In this document: positions 35,595 to 43,891 of the stretch, in pieces
Numbering within the stretch: position 1 is the first letter of the stretch
Layout: each line of letters opens with the position of its first letter
NCBI GenBank assembly: GCA_002309765.1
Contig: DBXY01000001.1
Coordinates: forward strand, 2,206-53,131
Reading direction: 5' to 3'
DNA length: 50,926 nucleotides
From: Verrucomicrobia bacterium UBA1200
GTDB lineage: Bacteria > Verrucomicrobiota > Kiritimatiellia > RFP12 > UBA1067
Notes under the pieces: model-generated
Told to the model about the DNA's origin: nothing
Databases searched by the model: none
The model's input: the letters and a program-made list of their open reading frames with translations, nothing else
Translations under genes and position numbers: made by a program

Positions 35595-38317
35595 CCTTCC
35601 TTAGGCTTTTTCGTCGCGATTGTGTTTACTACCGCAAAGCCTTTTTAGCTTTGGCGGCGGGCGCTGCACTCATCTCCGCTATCCTCACCGGCGCGTTGCT
35701 GATCGGTGACAGCGTTCGGGGAACGCTCCACGACCGGGTGAACCGTAACACCGCCTTCTTGTCGGAACGGTTGATTTTCCCATTTCCAGTCGAGACTAGT
35801 CTCACCGGAGGTGTCCTTCACGCCGAGGGTATCCTTAACCACCGCACTACCGCACTACCTAACCACCTAACCACCAAAATCCATCTTTACGCTCTTGCGT
35901 CTGAAACGAATCTTAACGGGCGTTACACATTGTCAAGCCCTGCCTTGGCCAAACGGTTGAATCTAAAACCAGGTGACCGGATGAGTGTACTTCTGGCGAC
36001 CCGTCCCGCTATCGCCAGCGAAAGTCTGATGGGCCGTCCGCCAAAGTTGAAACAGCTCCAATTGCTTTTCCAAGATGTCTGTACAAACGTTTATGCCGAA
36101 GCCGCGTTTGCCAACCCGCAGGAAGAGGTGTTGAACCTATTTTTGCCGCGAGCATTGCTCGCGGATGCGCTGGACGTCCCGTCAGCCGCCGTCAATGAGG
36201 TGTGGCAGCAGAATCCGTCCCCGCCAGATGATGAAACCGTTTGGGCTCTCTCGCAACTTGTTATGGAGACATGGAACGGTTCGCCAGTCTTGAAATCACA
36301 AGCCTTCTTTTTGCCGAAGTTTCTACGTGAACGTTTCCCCGATGCGACGGCGGGGATCTTCTCCTTTGCTGAATCGTTCTCGAACCAAACCGCCCATCTC
36401 GATTATTGTTTTATCGGCGCGTTTGAGAAAGGTCCATTCGCCGTGGCGCGAGGAACCGCCGCGCTTGCCGATGACTTGCCGGAAGCCTTTCCGAATGGCG
36501 CGGATTTGACTTACTACTTGACGGACGGTTACCGTAAAATCGTGACCCGTCGCCACAACTTTACTACCGTAACCCGGATGGATGACCGCGCGTTTGGGGA
36601 TGCGTTGCGTCCCGACATCCCCGGTCTGACCGATGTGGATGACTGTTCTTTGTGGGATGCTGGTATCCCGGTCGATTTCGAACGGGTTACCAAGGCCGAC
36701 GAGGCATACTGGGACCGTTACCGGAGCAAACCCAAACTATATCTTAACTTCGAGGAGGCGCAAACGCTCTTCGGATATGACACCTGCAATTTGCTAATCT
36801 TCCCGAAAGGATACGATCCCGACCGGCTTCGCGGCGAAATCGTTCAGGCGATGCGGTCTCTGCCGACGCTCTATCGGTGTGAGGCGGTTGCCGATACGCT
36901 CCGTCAGAAAATTGACAACGGGGTCTCCTTCGCCCCGCTTTTTCTCGGGCTGAGCATCTTCTTGATTTTTTCCGCACTACTGACGTTAGCCATGTTGCTT
37001 CGTCTTCACTGGCAGGACCGCGCTGAAAGTTTGGCCATTCTTCGAACTTATCTGGCTGACCGCCGCCGGCTGAATCGTTTTCTTGAATCAGAGATTCTTG
37101 CACTCATTTTGCCCGGAGCCGCAATGGGGCTGCTTCTTGGATGCGGGCTTTGTGTTATCCAACTCTTTTTGCTGGAACGGATTTGGAACGGAATCGTCAA
37201 TTTGGAACGCCTCACTTTCCATGTTCGGCCAATCAGCTTTTTGATTGCCTTTTTCGCTACTATCCTGACTGGTTGGCTAATCACCCGCTGGTCACTTCGC
37301 GAAAACGTCACGCGACTTCAATTCGCTCCGTTACGGTTACACGCCTATCCGCGAACCCTGTGCCAACTCGCTGGACTATCATTCCTGCGTAAATTGCCCG
37401 AACACCGTTTTTGCCTGATTCTGTTGGCGCTGGGCTTTCTTGGAACTTTGGGCGTCGGTGGGTTCGGAATTAAAGCACGGGGCGAGGACGGTTTCGGACG
37501 GCGTTACGTTGCGGAAACGCAATTGTCAGTCGTTCCCTCCCACGATGCGCCTTTTCCTGATGGTCTCTTTCCCGTTCGTGTCCGGGAGGCGGACCGGGCG
37601 GATTGCGCGAACTTGTTGCAGGCCAGTCTCCCGACGGTTTACGGTTGCGATCTTTGCGCCCTTACGGGAGAAACCGCATTCCTGCATCTTGGTGGCGCGG
37701 CTGTCGATGCCGGGTCCCTCCAGTGGATAATCAAAAAGAAGGTGGGTGATTGCCTCGCTTATCCTGAAGGCGAGCTGCGGATTGAGCGGACATTGAAAGC
37801 ATCGGTTTTCCAGCGGGGCGTCCTGATTGATGAAGCCGCATTCCAGACACTCTTCCCGGAGGTCCAAGGGGCGCGTTTCTTCCTTATTCGAGATGATGCC
37901 GATCTGGCGGCCTGCCGTGCGTATTTGGAACCGTATTGCCCGCATATTCGATCGGTTGATGCTTTCATGGCGGAGGCGGAGTCGTTCCAAAATCGTTACC
38001 TCGCAATCTTCCTTCAACTGGGTGTGCTCGGATTTCTGCTGGGTTTGGGTGCGTTCATCCTCCTTATGTTCCGCAACCGTCAAGCCGCGCAACCTCATTT
38101 CCGCCTTTTGGATATGATTGGCTTCACTCAAATGAGTGCCGAGCGATTATTCCGGTTGGAGAATCTGATTCTTTTCCTATCGGCAGCGATTCTTGCTCTT
38201 CTCGTGCTTCTTATCCTCGGCGTCTTTGCTCCGCTACACCTTCCGACCGTCCTAATCGGCTGGTTGTTTTTAACCGCTGCCGGTCTATTCGCCGTAGCGA
38301 TGCGGAAACGTAATTGA
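35591..38317 (+). CDS. FtsX/MacB-type ABC permease with an octamer repeat array in its coding sequence
   Basis: 908 residues. A first membrane helix (about 18-38) is followed by a large extracytoplasmic domain of roughly 400 residues. Helices follow near 447-470, 497-520, 545-565 and 606-625, a second soluble domain, and final helices near 806-826, 858-880 and 885-903. This is the doubled FtsX-like layout of large mechanotransmission permeases. Residues 83-95 (NHRTTALPNHLTT) are encoded by an inverted copy of the GGTGGTNN octamer array, so that part of the domain is repeat-derived. No membrane-fusion or outer-membrane partner gene is next to it. Substrate unknown; a product of the adjacent isoprenoid genes is one possibility. 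Confidence 0.8.
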   Translation: MTFLRLFRRDCVYYRKAFLALAAGAALISAILTGALLIGDSVRGTLHDRVNRNTAFLSERLIFPFPVETSLTGGVLHAEGILNHRTTALPNHLTTKIHLYALASETNLNGRYTLSSPALAKRLNLKPGDRMSVLLATRPAIASESLMGRPPKLKQLQLLFQDVCTNVYAEAAFANPQEEVLNLFLPRALLADALDVPSAAVNEVWQQNPSPPDDETVWALSQLVMETWNGSPVLKSQAFFLPKFLRERFPDATAGIFSFAESFSNQTAHLDYCFIGAFEKGPFAVARGTAALADDLPEAFPNGADLTYYLTDGYRKIVTRRHNFTTVTRMDDRAFGDALRPDIPGLTDVDDCSLWDAGIPVDFERVTKADEAYWDRYRSKPKLYLNFEEAQTLFGYDTCNLLIFPKGYDPDRLRGEIVQAMRSLPTLYRCEAVADTLRQKIDNGVSFAPLFLGLSIFLIFSALLTLAMLLRLHWQDRAESLAILRTYLADRRRLNRFLESEILALILPGAAMGLLLGCGLCVIQLFLLERIWNGIVNLERLTFHVRPISFLIAFFATILTGWLITRWSLRENVTRLQFAPLRLHAYPRTLCQLAGLSFLRKLPEHRFCLILLALGFLGTLGVGGFGIKARGEDGFGRRYVAETQLSVVPSHDAPFPDGLFPVRVREADRADCANLLQASLPTVYGCDLCALTGETAFLHLGGAAVDAGSLQWIIKKKVGDCLAYPEGELRIERTLKASVFQRGVLIDEAAFQTLFPEVQGARFFLIRDDADLAACRAYLEPYCPHIRSVDAFMAEAESFQNRYLAIFLQLGVLGFLLGLGAFILLMFRNRQAAQPHFRLLDMIGFTQMSAERLFRLENLILFLSAAILALLVLLILGVFAPLHLPTVLIGWLFLTAAGLFAVAMRKRN
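35836..35875 (-). repeat. GGTGGTNN octamer array inside the permease CDS (5 units, inverted)
   Basis: Read on the - strand, five direct 8-bp units follow without a break: GGTGGTTA, GGTGGTTA, GGTAGTGC, GGTAGTGC, GGTGGTTA. It is the same family as the intergenic arrays at 2084, 5207 and 10125 but lies within an open reading frame that stays intact. Confidence 0.85.
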
Positions 38318-38349
38318 AAAAAATGAGTTTTGTATTCAAGATGTCGTGG

Positions 38350-38378
38350 TTGCATTGTCCAGCCCGATTTTGTATAAT
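38350..38378 (+). promoter_or_regulatory. Sigma70-type promoter for the GH101-like gene
   Basis: TTGCAT (38350-38355) and TATAAT (38373-38378) are 17 bp apart. They lie downstream of the permease stop and inside the longest possible reading frame of the next gene, which supports the later start codon. Confidence 0.75.
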
Positions 38379-38409
38379 TAGCAACAGCCTGGGTAAAGGA
38401 GGTTTATGC

Positions 38410-39933
38410 ATGTTTTATGGTCGTGTAAAGGCACTTGAGTCAATCCCCAAAAAGAAGATCAGCCTGTGGTTTGCAATCGCTGCCGCAGCGGTCGCGTCCA
38501 TTGGGATGGCGGACGCGGATGTTTTTACGCTTGATGAGCCGATCAGGACTACGCCGTTCAAGCAGGCGGACTTCAAGTGGGTGGTCACACCGCGCCATGA
38601 CTACTCGAAGACGTATGTGACCAAGCTGTTTCTTTCGCATGCGGAGTATGACCGTGAGCATCTTGGAAGATTCAAGATGCGGGACAACGGAAAGCAGACG
38701 GTACGCATGACGTGCGAGAAGGCGTTCGAGGCCATCAAGGGGATGGACGAAATAACCCTCGGTATTCCAAAAATTGTATATCTCGTTGGTTGGCAGTACA
38801 ATGGACACGACTCCAAGTATCCCGCCTTTTTCGAGGGCAACAGGGAAGTCGCGAGACCGTGCGACAAGGATCCGCTTGATAGTGTGCGGTGGTTGATGCG
38901 CGAGGCGAAGCAGTACCATACTGCGGTTAGCCTGCACATCAATCTCTTCGATGCGTATGCCGACAGCCCGCTTTTCGACGAGTACGTCCGCGCGGACGTA
39001 CTGGCGAAGGACAAGGACGGGAAGCTCATTATCGGCGACTGGGCATATAAGGTGAATTATGCCGCCGAATGGGAAAAAGGGTTGCTCCAGAAGCGCGTTG
39101 ACCGCCTTTGCAGCCTTCTTCCGATTCAGGAGGCGGGAACCATCCACGTGGACGCGTTCCACAATAGCGTACCGTTCCCCTATGTGCGGTCTGATGGCAG
39201 GATAGCGATGAAGTTCCTTTCACCAATCAGTCCGTGGCATGGAACTACTCCTGAACAGGACATCGCCGCAAAGCGGAAGATCGTCAAATATTTCGACTCA
39301 AAGGGCATCGACGTGACAACAGAGGGAGTCAACGGCATGGACGTTGGCGGCGGACACGAGGGATACTTTCCGATGTACTGGCACTACGGCAATCGGGATT
39401 ACTCGTTGTCGCTTCAGGCATCGCAGGCATGCGGCGGGGACTGCGGTGTCAAAGCGTTCGGCGATAACGTGAGCGGTGAGGCAATTTTTATGAACAACCC
39501 CGATCTTGCGAAAGCGTTTAACATTTTCAAGCGGGAGTTTTGCAAGAGCGTTCTTATTTGCCAGTACCTCAATACAATCGGTCGCAAGGCGTTGATCGAG
39601 GGCAAAGACGGCAGCATCGGAGTGTTCGAAAGCGGAGTGCGTACGATGTGGAAGGGCGGAAGATTGAGCGTCGCGAAGGATGGCGAGGTGCTGTGCGATG
39701 GCAGAGATCTGCTCATTCCCGCTGTGTGGCTTGGCGATGGCGCGGTGGTAGCATATTCTGAAAACGGGTGCAATGATCGCAAGTGGAAGATTCCGTCGGG
39801 AACGAAACTTTCTGCCCAAGCCAAGGCTTGGACTATTGATGCTTCAGGCCGCACGGCGTTCACCCGGTTCAAGATCGATGATGGCGTCGTCACCATCACG
39901 CTCATGCCGAACGAAATGGTTTTGATTAAGTGA
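38410..39933 (+). CDS. Secreted GH101-like putative glycosidase
   Basis: 507 residues from ATG 38410, which has AAAGGAGG seven bases before it and a promoter just upstream; the in-frame ATG at 38314 would precede the promoter. A signal peptide covers about 1-33. The barrel segment KIVYLVGWQYNGHDSKYP (from about 123) resembles endo-alpha-N-acetylgalactosaminidase (GH101) and related barrels. IHVDAFHN (D248) and VTTEGVNG (E305) are candidate catalytic regions. At about 500 residues it is far smaller than classical GH101 enzymes and lacks their accessory domains, so it may be a separate subfamily. Action on O-linked mucin glycans is plausible but not shown. Confidence 0.55.
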   Translation: MFYGRVKALESIPKKKISLWFAIAAAAVASIGMADADVFTLDEPIRTTPFKQADFKWVVTPRHDYSKTYVTKLFLSHAEYDREHLGRFKMRDNGKQTVRMTCEKAFEAIKGMDEITLGIPKIVYLVGWQYNGHDSKYPAFFEGNREVARPCDKDPLDSVRWLMREAKQYHTAVSLHINLFDAYADSPLFDEYVRADVLAKDKDGKLIIGDWAYKVNYAAEWEKGLLQKRVDRLCSLLPIQEAGTIHVDAFHNSVPFPYVRSDGRIAMKFLSPISPWHGTTPEQDIAAKRKIVKYFDSKGIDVTTEGVNGMDVGGGHEGYFPMYWHYGNRDYSLSLQASQACGGDCGVKAFGDNVSGEAIFMNNPDLAKAFNIFKREFCKSVLICQYLNTIGRKALIEGKDGSIGVFESGVRTMWKGGRLSVAKDGEVLCDGRDLLIPAVWLGDGAVVAYSENGCNDRKWKIPSGTKLSAQAKAWTIDASGRTAFTRFKIDDGVVTITLMPNEMVLIK

Positions 39934-39973
39934 CACTCAACTGTCTGCCTGTATAGCTTTGTGCAAAGTACCT

Positions 39974-40001
39974 GATGTCTGATGTCCTAAGTCAGAAGTT
40001 C
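39974..40001 (+). repeat. GATGTCN-type heptamer array (4 units)
   Basis: Units GATGTCT, GATGTCC, TAAGTCA and GAAGTTC follow in 7-bp steps. The first two match the array at 2142, and the last two match 5241-5254. Confidence 0.6.
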
Positions 40002-40017
40002 CGGGAGGGTAGGGGAG

Positions 40018-41529
40018 ATGAAACGTTTTATAATGGTTATTGCGTTGGCGATGCTGGGAGTTATGTGTAATGCGGCGGAATCGATCTTTTTGCCGGCGGG
40101 CGCGTTTCAGCTTGCGACAGGGAATCCGTCGCTGGTGTCGTGGCAGAAGGGCGCGGTAAGTCTGCCCGTGTGGTCGCTATCTGGCGGTACGGTCGGTCAG
40201 TCCGTTGCCGCTGTAACTCCCCCTCTACCGAATGACTGCAAGGCGGTTTCGGTCGCGATCGGAATTGTAACATCGGACAACACTACTGCATCGACGTTCT
40301 CGGATGTCTATCGCGTTCATCTTTCGCAACTTGCTTATGGGAAGTCGGTCGGATATGGCGAGACCGAAGGCAAACCGATTCGAACCGCGTTGCCGGACGC
40401 GCCGTTCATTTTGCGTTGGATTGTTTTGGAGACTTACTGTATCGTTGAACCTGGGTTGCCGTTGACCGTTAAGATTCAACGCCTTCCGGATGATCCGGGC
40501 GACACCTTCACTCGTCCGACAGGACTTGTGTTTGTTACCGTAACACCGCTTGCCGCGGCTCCAACAGGGTTTATTGTCCAAGATAAGGGCGGGTATAACT
40601 CCTGGCCGATGATGCAAGCGGTTGGGGATAAGTTAGTCTGCGCCTATAGCCGTGGGAAGGGACATAATATTTCCGAGGGGATACGTGGTGTCTATGCGCG
40701 TACGTCCGCTGATGGCGGTAAGAGTTGGATGCAGGAGGTTTGCGTGGCGGACGATCCTGCGTATGGCGAGGTTACCATCGGCAAGGGATTGGACGCGGAC
40801 GGTGCCATGCTGTTGTGGATCCGCTGTTACGGCGGGCCGCAACCCCACCACGATCTCTACCGTACCGTTGACGGCGTTACCTTTACGCGCGTCGCTACGC
40901 CTACGCTTTCACCGTTGCCGATGCAAATCACTGATATTATCCGTGTTCCGTCGGTAGGGTTGATGGCATTGTGGTTTGCCGGCGACTATGGCGATAACAT
41001 GAATGCCTCGTGGGGAGTGTTGACCAGCGCGGACAACGGGCAAACATGGACCCAGCGGACCGTCGAGGCGAATCTGGCGAAGCGAGATTGGCCTACTGAG
41101 CCATCCGCTGTCTATTTGGGAAACGGGAAAATCTTGGCGATTGCCCGGACGGAATCGGGCGGTGATTCCACGGCGAGCCAATTCCAGTTGACATCGACGG
41201 ACAACGGTTTGACTTGGCAGAAAGCGAAGACGAACATTCGCGATGTAATGGCTTCCACTCCGAGCCTGATCTTCGATCCCGAATCCGGTCTGCTAGCAAA
41301 CTACTATTATGAACGGGGAAGGGGAGTAATTCGCCGCCGCGTTGTCAAAGCAGCGGCAATCTTCGACCATCCGCAGGATTGGCCCCTCTCCGAAGCGGTC
41401 GGCATCGGAAGCCAAAGCCCGTGGGATTCCGGCAATGTGAACGCCACCGCGATTGGCAGAAAACACTATTTGTCCTACTATTCCGGCAAAGATCCTGATA
41501 CTGCGGTCCTTGTCCTGCCTGTCGAGTGA
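40018..41529 (+). CDS. Secreted sialidase-like Asp-box propeller protein
   Basis: 503 residues with a clear signal peptide (about 1-19) and GGGAGG nine or ten bases before the start. Three Asp boxes (SxDxGxxW) are visible: SADGGKSW (about 231), SADNGQTW (about 338) and STDNGLTW (about 394), typical of the six-bladed sialidase/BNR fold. A separate N-terminal domain of about 180 residues is unassigned. The arginine triad and tyrosine of true sialidases cannot be placed with confidence, so exo-sialidase activity is uncertain. Its leader and first codons match those before the propeller gene at 5270. It ends in a convergent arrangement with the - strand genes. Confidence 0.7.
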   Translation: MKRFIMVIALAMLGVMCNAAESIFLPAGAFQLATGNPSLVSWQKGAVSLPVWSLSGGTVGQSVAAVTPPLPNDCKAVSVAIGIVTSDNTTASTFSDVYRVHLSQLAYGKSVGYGETEGKPIRTALPDAPFILRWIVLETYCIVEPGLPLTVKIQRLPDDPGDTFTRPTGLVFVTVTPLAAAPTGFIVQDKGGYNSWPMMQAVGDKLVCAYSRGKGHNISEGIRGVYARTSADGGKSWMQEVCVADDPAYGEVTIGKGLDADGAMLLWIRCYGGPQPHHDLYRTVDGVTFTRVATPTLSPLPMQITDIIRVPSVGLMALWFAGDYGDNMNASWGVLTSADNGQTWTQRTVEANLAKRDWPTEPSAVYLGNGKILAIARTESGGDSTASQFQLTSTDNGLTWQKAKTNIRDVMASTPSLIFDPESGLLANYYYERGRGVIRRRVVKAAAIFDHPQDWPLSEAVGIGSQSPWDSGNVNATAIGRKHYLSYYSGKDPDTAVLVLPVE

Positions 41530-41606
41530 GGAATGAGCGCGGCTAAATATTCCAAGTGACCGTTTTAAGTCGGCGCGGTTTTACGTGGGGTCCTGCGGTT
41601 TGGATT

Positions 41607-42149
41607 CTACCGTGACGATATTGCCAGACCGATTATCAGCAAAAGTTCGGCAATACGGAACAACGCACCCATCCACTCCACATAAGGCAGCAACAGTACC
41701 GCTACTGCAAAAACTGTCCATGCCGTTATCGATACGGAGCTGGTGGCTGCCCCCGACAAAACGACCGCCACCGCCACGGCGGAGAAACCCATAATCAGGC
41801 GTTTTGAGAAGGCGGCCAATTTTAAGCGAAACATAATCCGTTCGCTGCCGATCGCTACCGTCGGCAACGGTACGGGAAGCAAAAGTAAAGCCGAACCTGC
41901 GGCGCAGAGCAACCATGCGGCGGTTCCCGCGGAGTTTAGGTTGTCGGCAAAAGTGCCAGGGCAAATCCCATAACGGCATAACAACACAACAAACACCATG
42001 CATGGCGTAAGGGAGATAATCCATTTCGCCGTTGTAAACCAAGCCGGCCGCAACAGGCGTTCGCCGCAATTTGGACACGAACGCAGCGGTAGGCTAACGG
42101 TCTGTCCGCAGTTTTGGCAAACCGTGTTTACGGCAGATTTTAAAAACAT
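41607..42149 (-). CDS. Zinc-ribbon membrane protein
   Basis: 180 residues from ATG 42149, which overlaps the previous stop as TAATG; a GTG at 42161 is the alternative. The N-terminus has CQNCGQ...CPNCGE, a zinc ribbon on the cytoplasmic side, followed by about four hydrophobic helices (near 32-50, 68-85, 105-125 and 130-165). I do not recognise the family. It is last in the dprA-topA-xer transcription unit, and no terminator is visible in the 77 bases to the convergent gene. Confidence 0.65.
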   Translation of the reverse strand: MFLKSAVNTVCQNCGQTVSLPLRSCPNCGERLLRPAWFTTAKWIISLTPCMVFVVLLCRYGICPGTFADNLNSAGTAAWLLCAAGSALLLLPVPLPTVAIGSERIMFRLKLAAFSKRLIMGFSAVAVAVVLSGAATSSVSITAWTVFAVAVLLLPYVEWMGALFRIAELLLIIGLAISSR

Positions 42150-43873
42150 TAAAACACCCACTCCATTTCTGTGAAATTCTTTACGGATCGGAATCGGTGC
42201 AATTCAGAACCGTCCATTTCCAGCGCGGCGAAACCGTTGAGGAATTTTACGGCAAACTGAGATTTGGAAAAACGTTTACGAAGAATCGTTGCGGCGGTAA
42301 CCGCCTTTTCCCAACCGTCGCCGTGGCGGAAATTCCATACTTCGTCCGGCTGGGCCAACCGGAACGGCTCCGGATAGATCGACTCATCCGACCATTCGTC
42401 CAGCAGCGCGAAGATTTCATCCGTTGAAAAATTTGCCGCGCCTTCGACGCAAACCGGGTTGCGTTCCAGAGCCGCTTTTAAGAACGGGCGGTAATCGGTG
42501 CGGGACATATCGCGCCAAGCGTAGAACGCCATGTCGGCCATTAGGTTGCCATCCCTGATGCTTTCCAAATGGGCGATAATCTCCTCGCGGTTCATTCCGT
42601 CTTTAATCTCCAGCTGTTTTTCCAAAGTTACGAAACGCTTGGCGGAAACGTCCGGCAAATTGGGTCGGGTCACAGCAAAACGCGCTGTGGCCGCCGCCAT
42701 TTCTGTCGCCGGAATTGTTGCGCCTTGCAAATGCGTTGCCAGTTCGGCAACCGCCTTCGGATCAGACAGATCCAGCGGAGCGGCGTCGAGTACGGTCTCA
42801 AGGTCATTCAAAACCAATCGGTCGGACGGACGGGAAGCCGCGAAAAACTCGCGGGGAATGTTTTCCAGCAACAGCGGGCGGGTTTGTCCAGTGACGAAGT
42901 ACGGAGTTTCGCTTTCAAACCGGAATGCCATCTCCAGCGGAATATAGCATTCGTGCCCGCCAAAGCCGCAACGCAAGACGAAACACTCCTGACAGCGTGA
43001 GTTTTGTCGCAGGAAATTTCCCAATAATTCAGGGGTTAGCGGAGAACGAAGGAACTCGCTGAGCTTGGCGGAAAAACTGCGGTAGGCGGATTCGGAAATG
43101 GTCGCGTCCGGATAAAGCGTGTGAATCCATCCGGTAGGATGGGAAACTATGGTGACCTGTTCGTTCTCTAAGGCGCGTCTGGCCTGCCCGGAGATTTGGG
43201 AGCCGTTGAACCACATCGCCTTGGTGACCAGACGTCGATTGTTGATCAGGACACCGTCGGCCCAATCCACGAAATTTTGCGAATGCAGCGGAGTCGCCAT
43301 CAGAAAAACGTCTTCCAACGGAATCCCCGCCACCACAAACAACGCTGCGGCATACAGCGCCGCAAGAGAAACGCATTCGCCGGCTCCGGTGGTGAAGTTG
43401 TCCCGGAATCGGAAAGCATCCATAGCCTCCACGGTTTCGGTTTTCCAGTAGGGGATTACCTCCGGGCCGTATTTGTCCAATCCGAAATGGGTGCGGATGT
43501 CGATGTCGAAATAATAGGAATCGCCGTGGTAGCCAAAGAGCGCGTTGGATTTGGCAATCACCTCCGGTGGCAAAAATCCGGAGAATCGGTCCAGTTCGCG
43601 CTGTTGCCGTGTCAATCCCCAGGTTTCGAGATCCAGATTGAAAACGTAATGATCCATGATGTACTGTTTGAGCCGCTGGATGCGCCGGTAAGGCTTCAGC
43701 CGTCGGAAATTCGCAAACCAAGGATCATCAAGCCATTTCCAGATGGACGGTGACATGATGTTGGCCAACACCAGCGAATACATTAGTTCAGGGAATACAA
43801 AAATCTCCATGTCCGACAAGGTTACGGCGGCGGATTTTTGTTCATTTTCTTTAGTGTCGGGGTAACCGGTCAT
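42149..43873 (-). CDS. Transglutaminase-like protein of unknown function
   Basis: 574 residues, no signal peptide or clear membrane segment. The central region reads TTGAGECVSLAALYAA, then ATPLHSQNFVDWADGVLINN. C167, H197 and D203 or D206 have the order and spacing of the Cys-His-Asp triad in transglutaminase-like and papain-fold peptidases. The C-terminal 250 residues are helical and unassigned. AAGGAG precedes the start and the gene lies 18 bases after the recombinase stop, so it belongs to the same operon. Substrate and reaction are unknown. Confidence 0.6.
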   Translation of the reverse strand: MTGYPDTKENEQKSAAVTLSDMEIFVFPELMYSLVLANIMSPSIWKWLDDPWFANFRRLKPYRRIQRLKQYIMDHYVFNLDLETWGLTRQQRELDRFSGFLPPEVIAKSNALFGYHGDSYYFDIDIRTHFGLDKYGPEVIPYWKTETVEAMDAFRFRDNFTTGAGECVSLAALYAAALFVVAGIPLEDVFLMATPLHSQNFVDWADGVLINNRRLVTKAMWFNGSQISGQARRALENEQVTIVSHPTGWIHTLYPDATISESAYRSFSAKLSEFLRSPLTPELLGNFLRQNSRCQECFVLRCGFGGHECYIPLEMAFRFESETPYFVTGQTRPLLLENIPREFFAASRPSDRLVLNDLETVLDAAPLDLSDPKAVAELATHLQGATIPATEMAAATARFAVTRPNLPDVSAKRFVTLEKQLEIKDGMNREEIIAHLESIRDGNLMADMAFYAWRDMSRTDYRPFLKAALERNPVCVEGAANFSTDEIFALLDEWSDESIYPEPFRLAQPDEVWNFRHGDGWEKAVTAATILRKRFSKSQFAVKFLNGFAALEMDGSELHRFRSVKNFTEMEWVF

Positions 43874-43891
43874 GATGGGTTGCTCCTTGAC

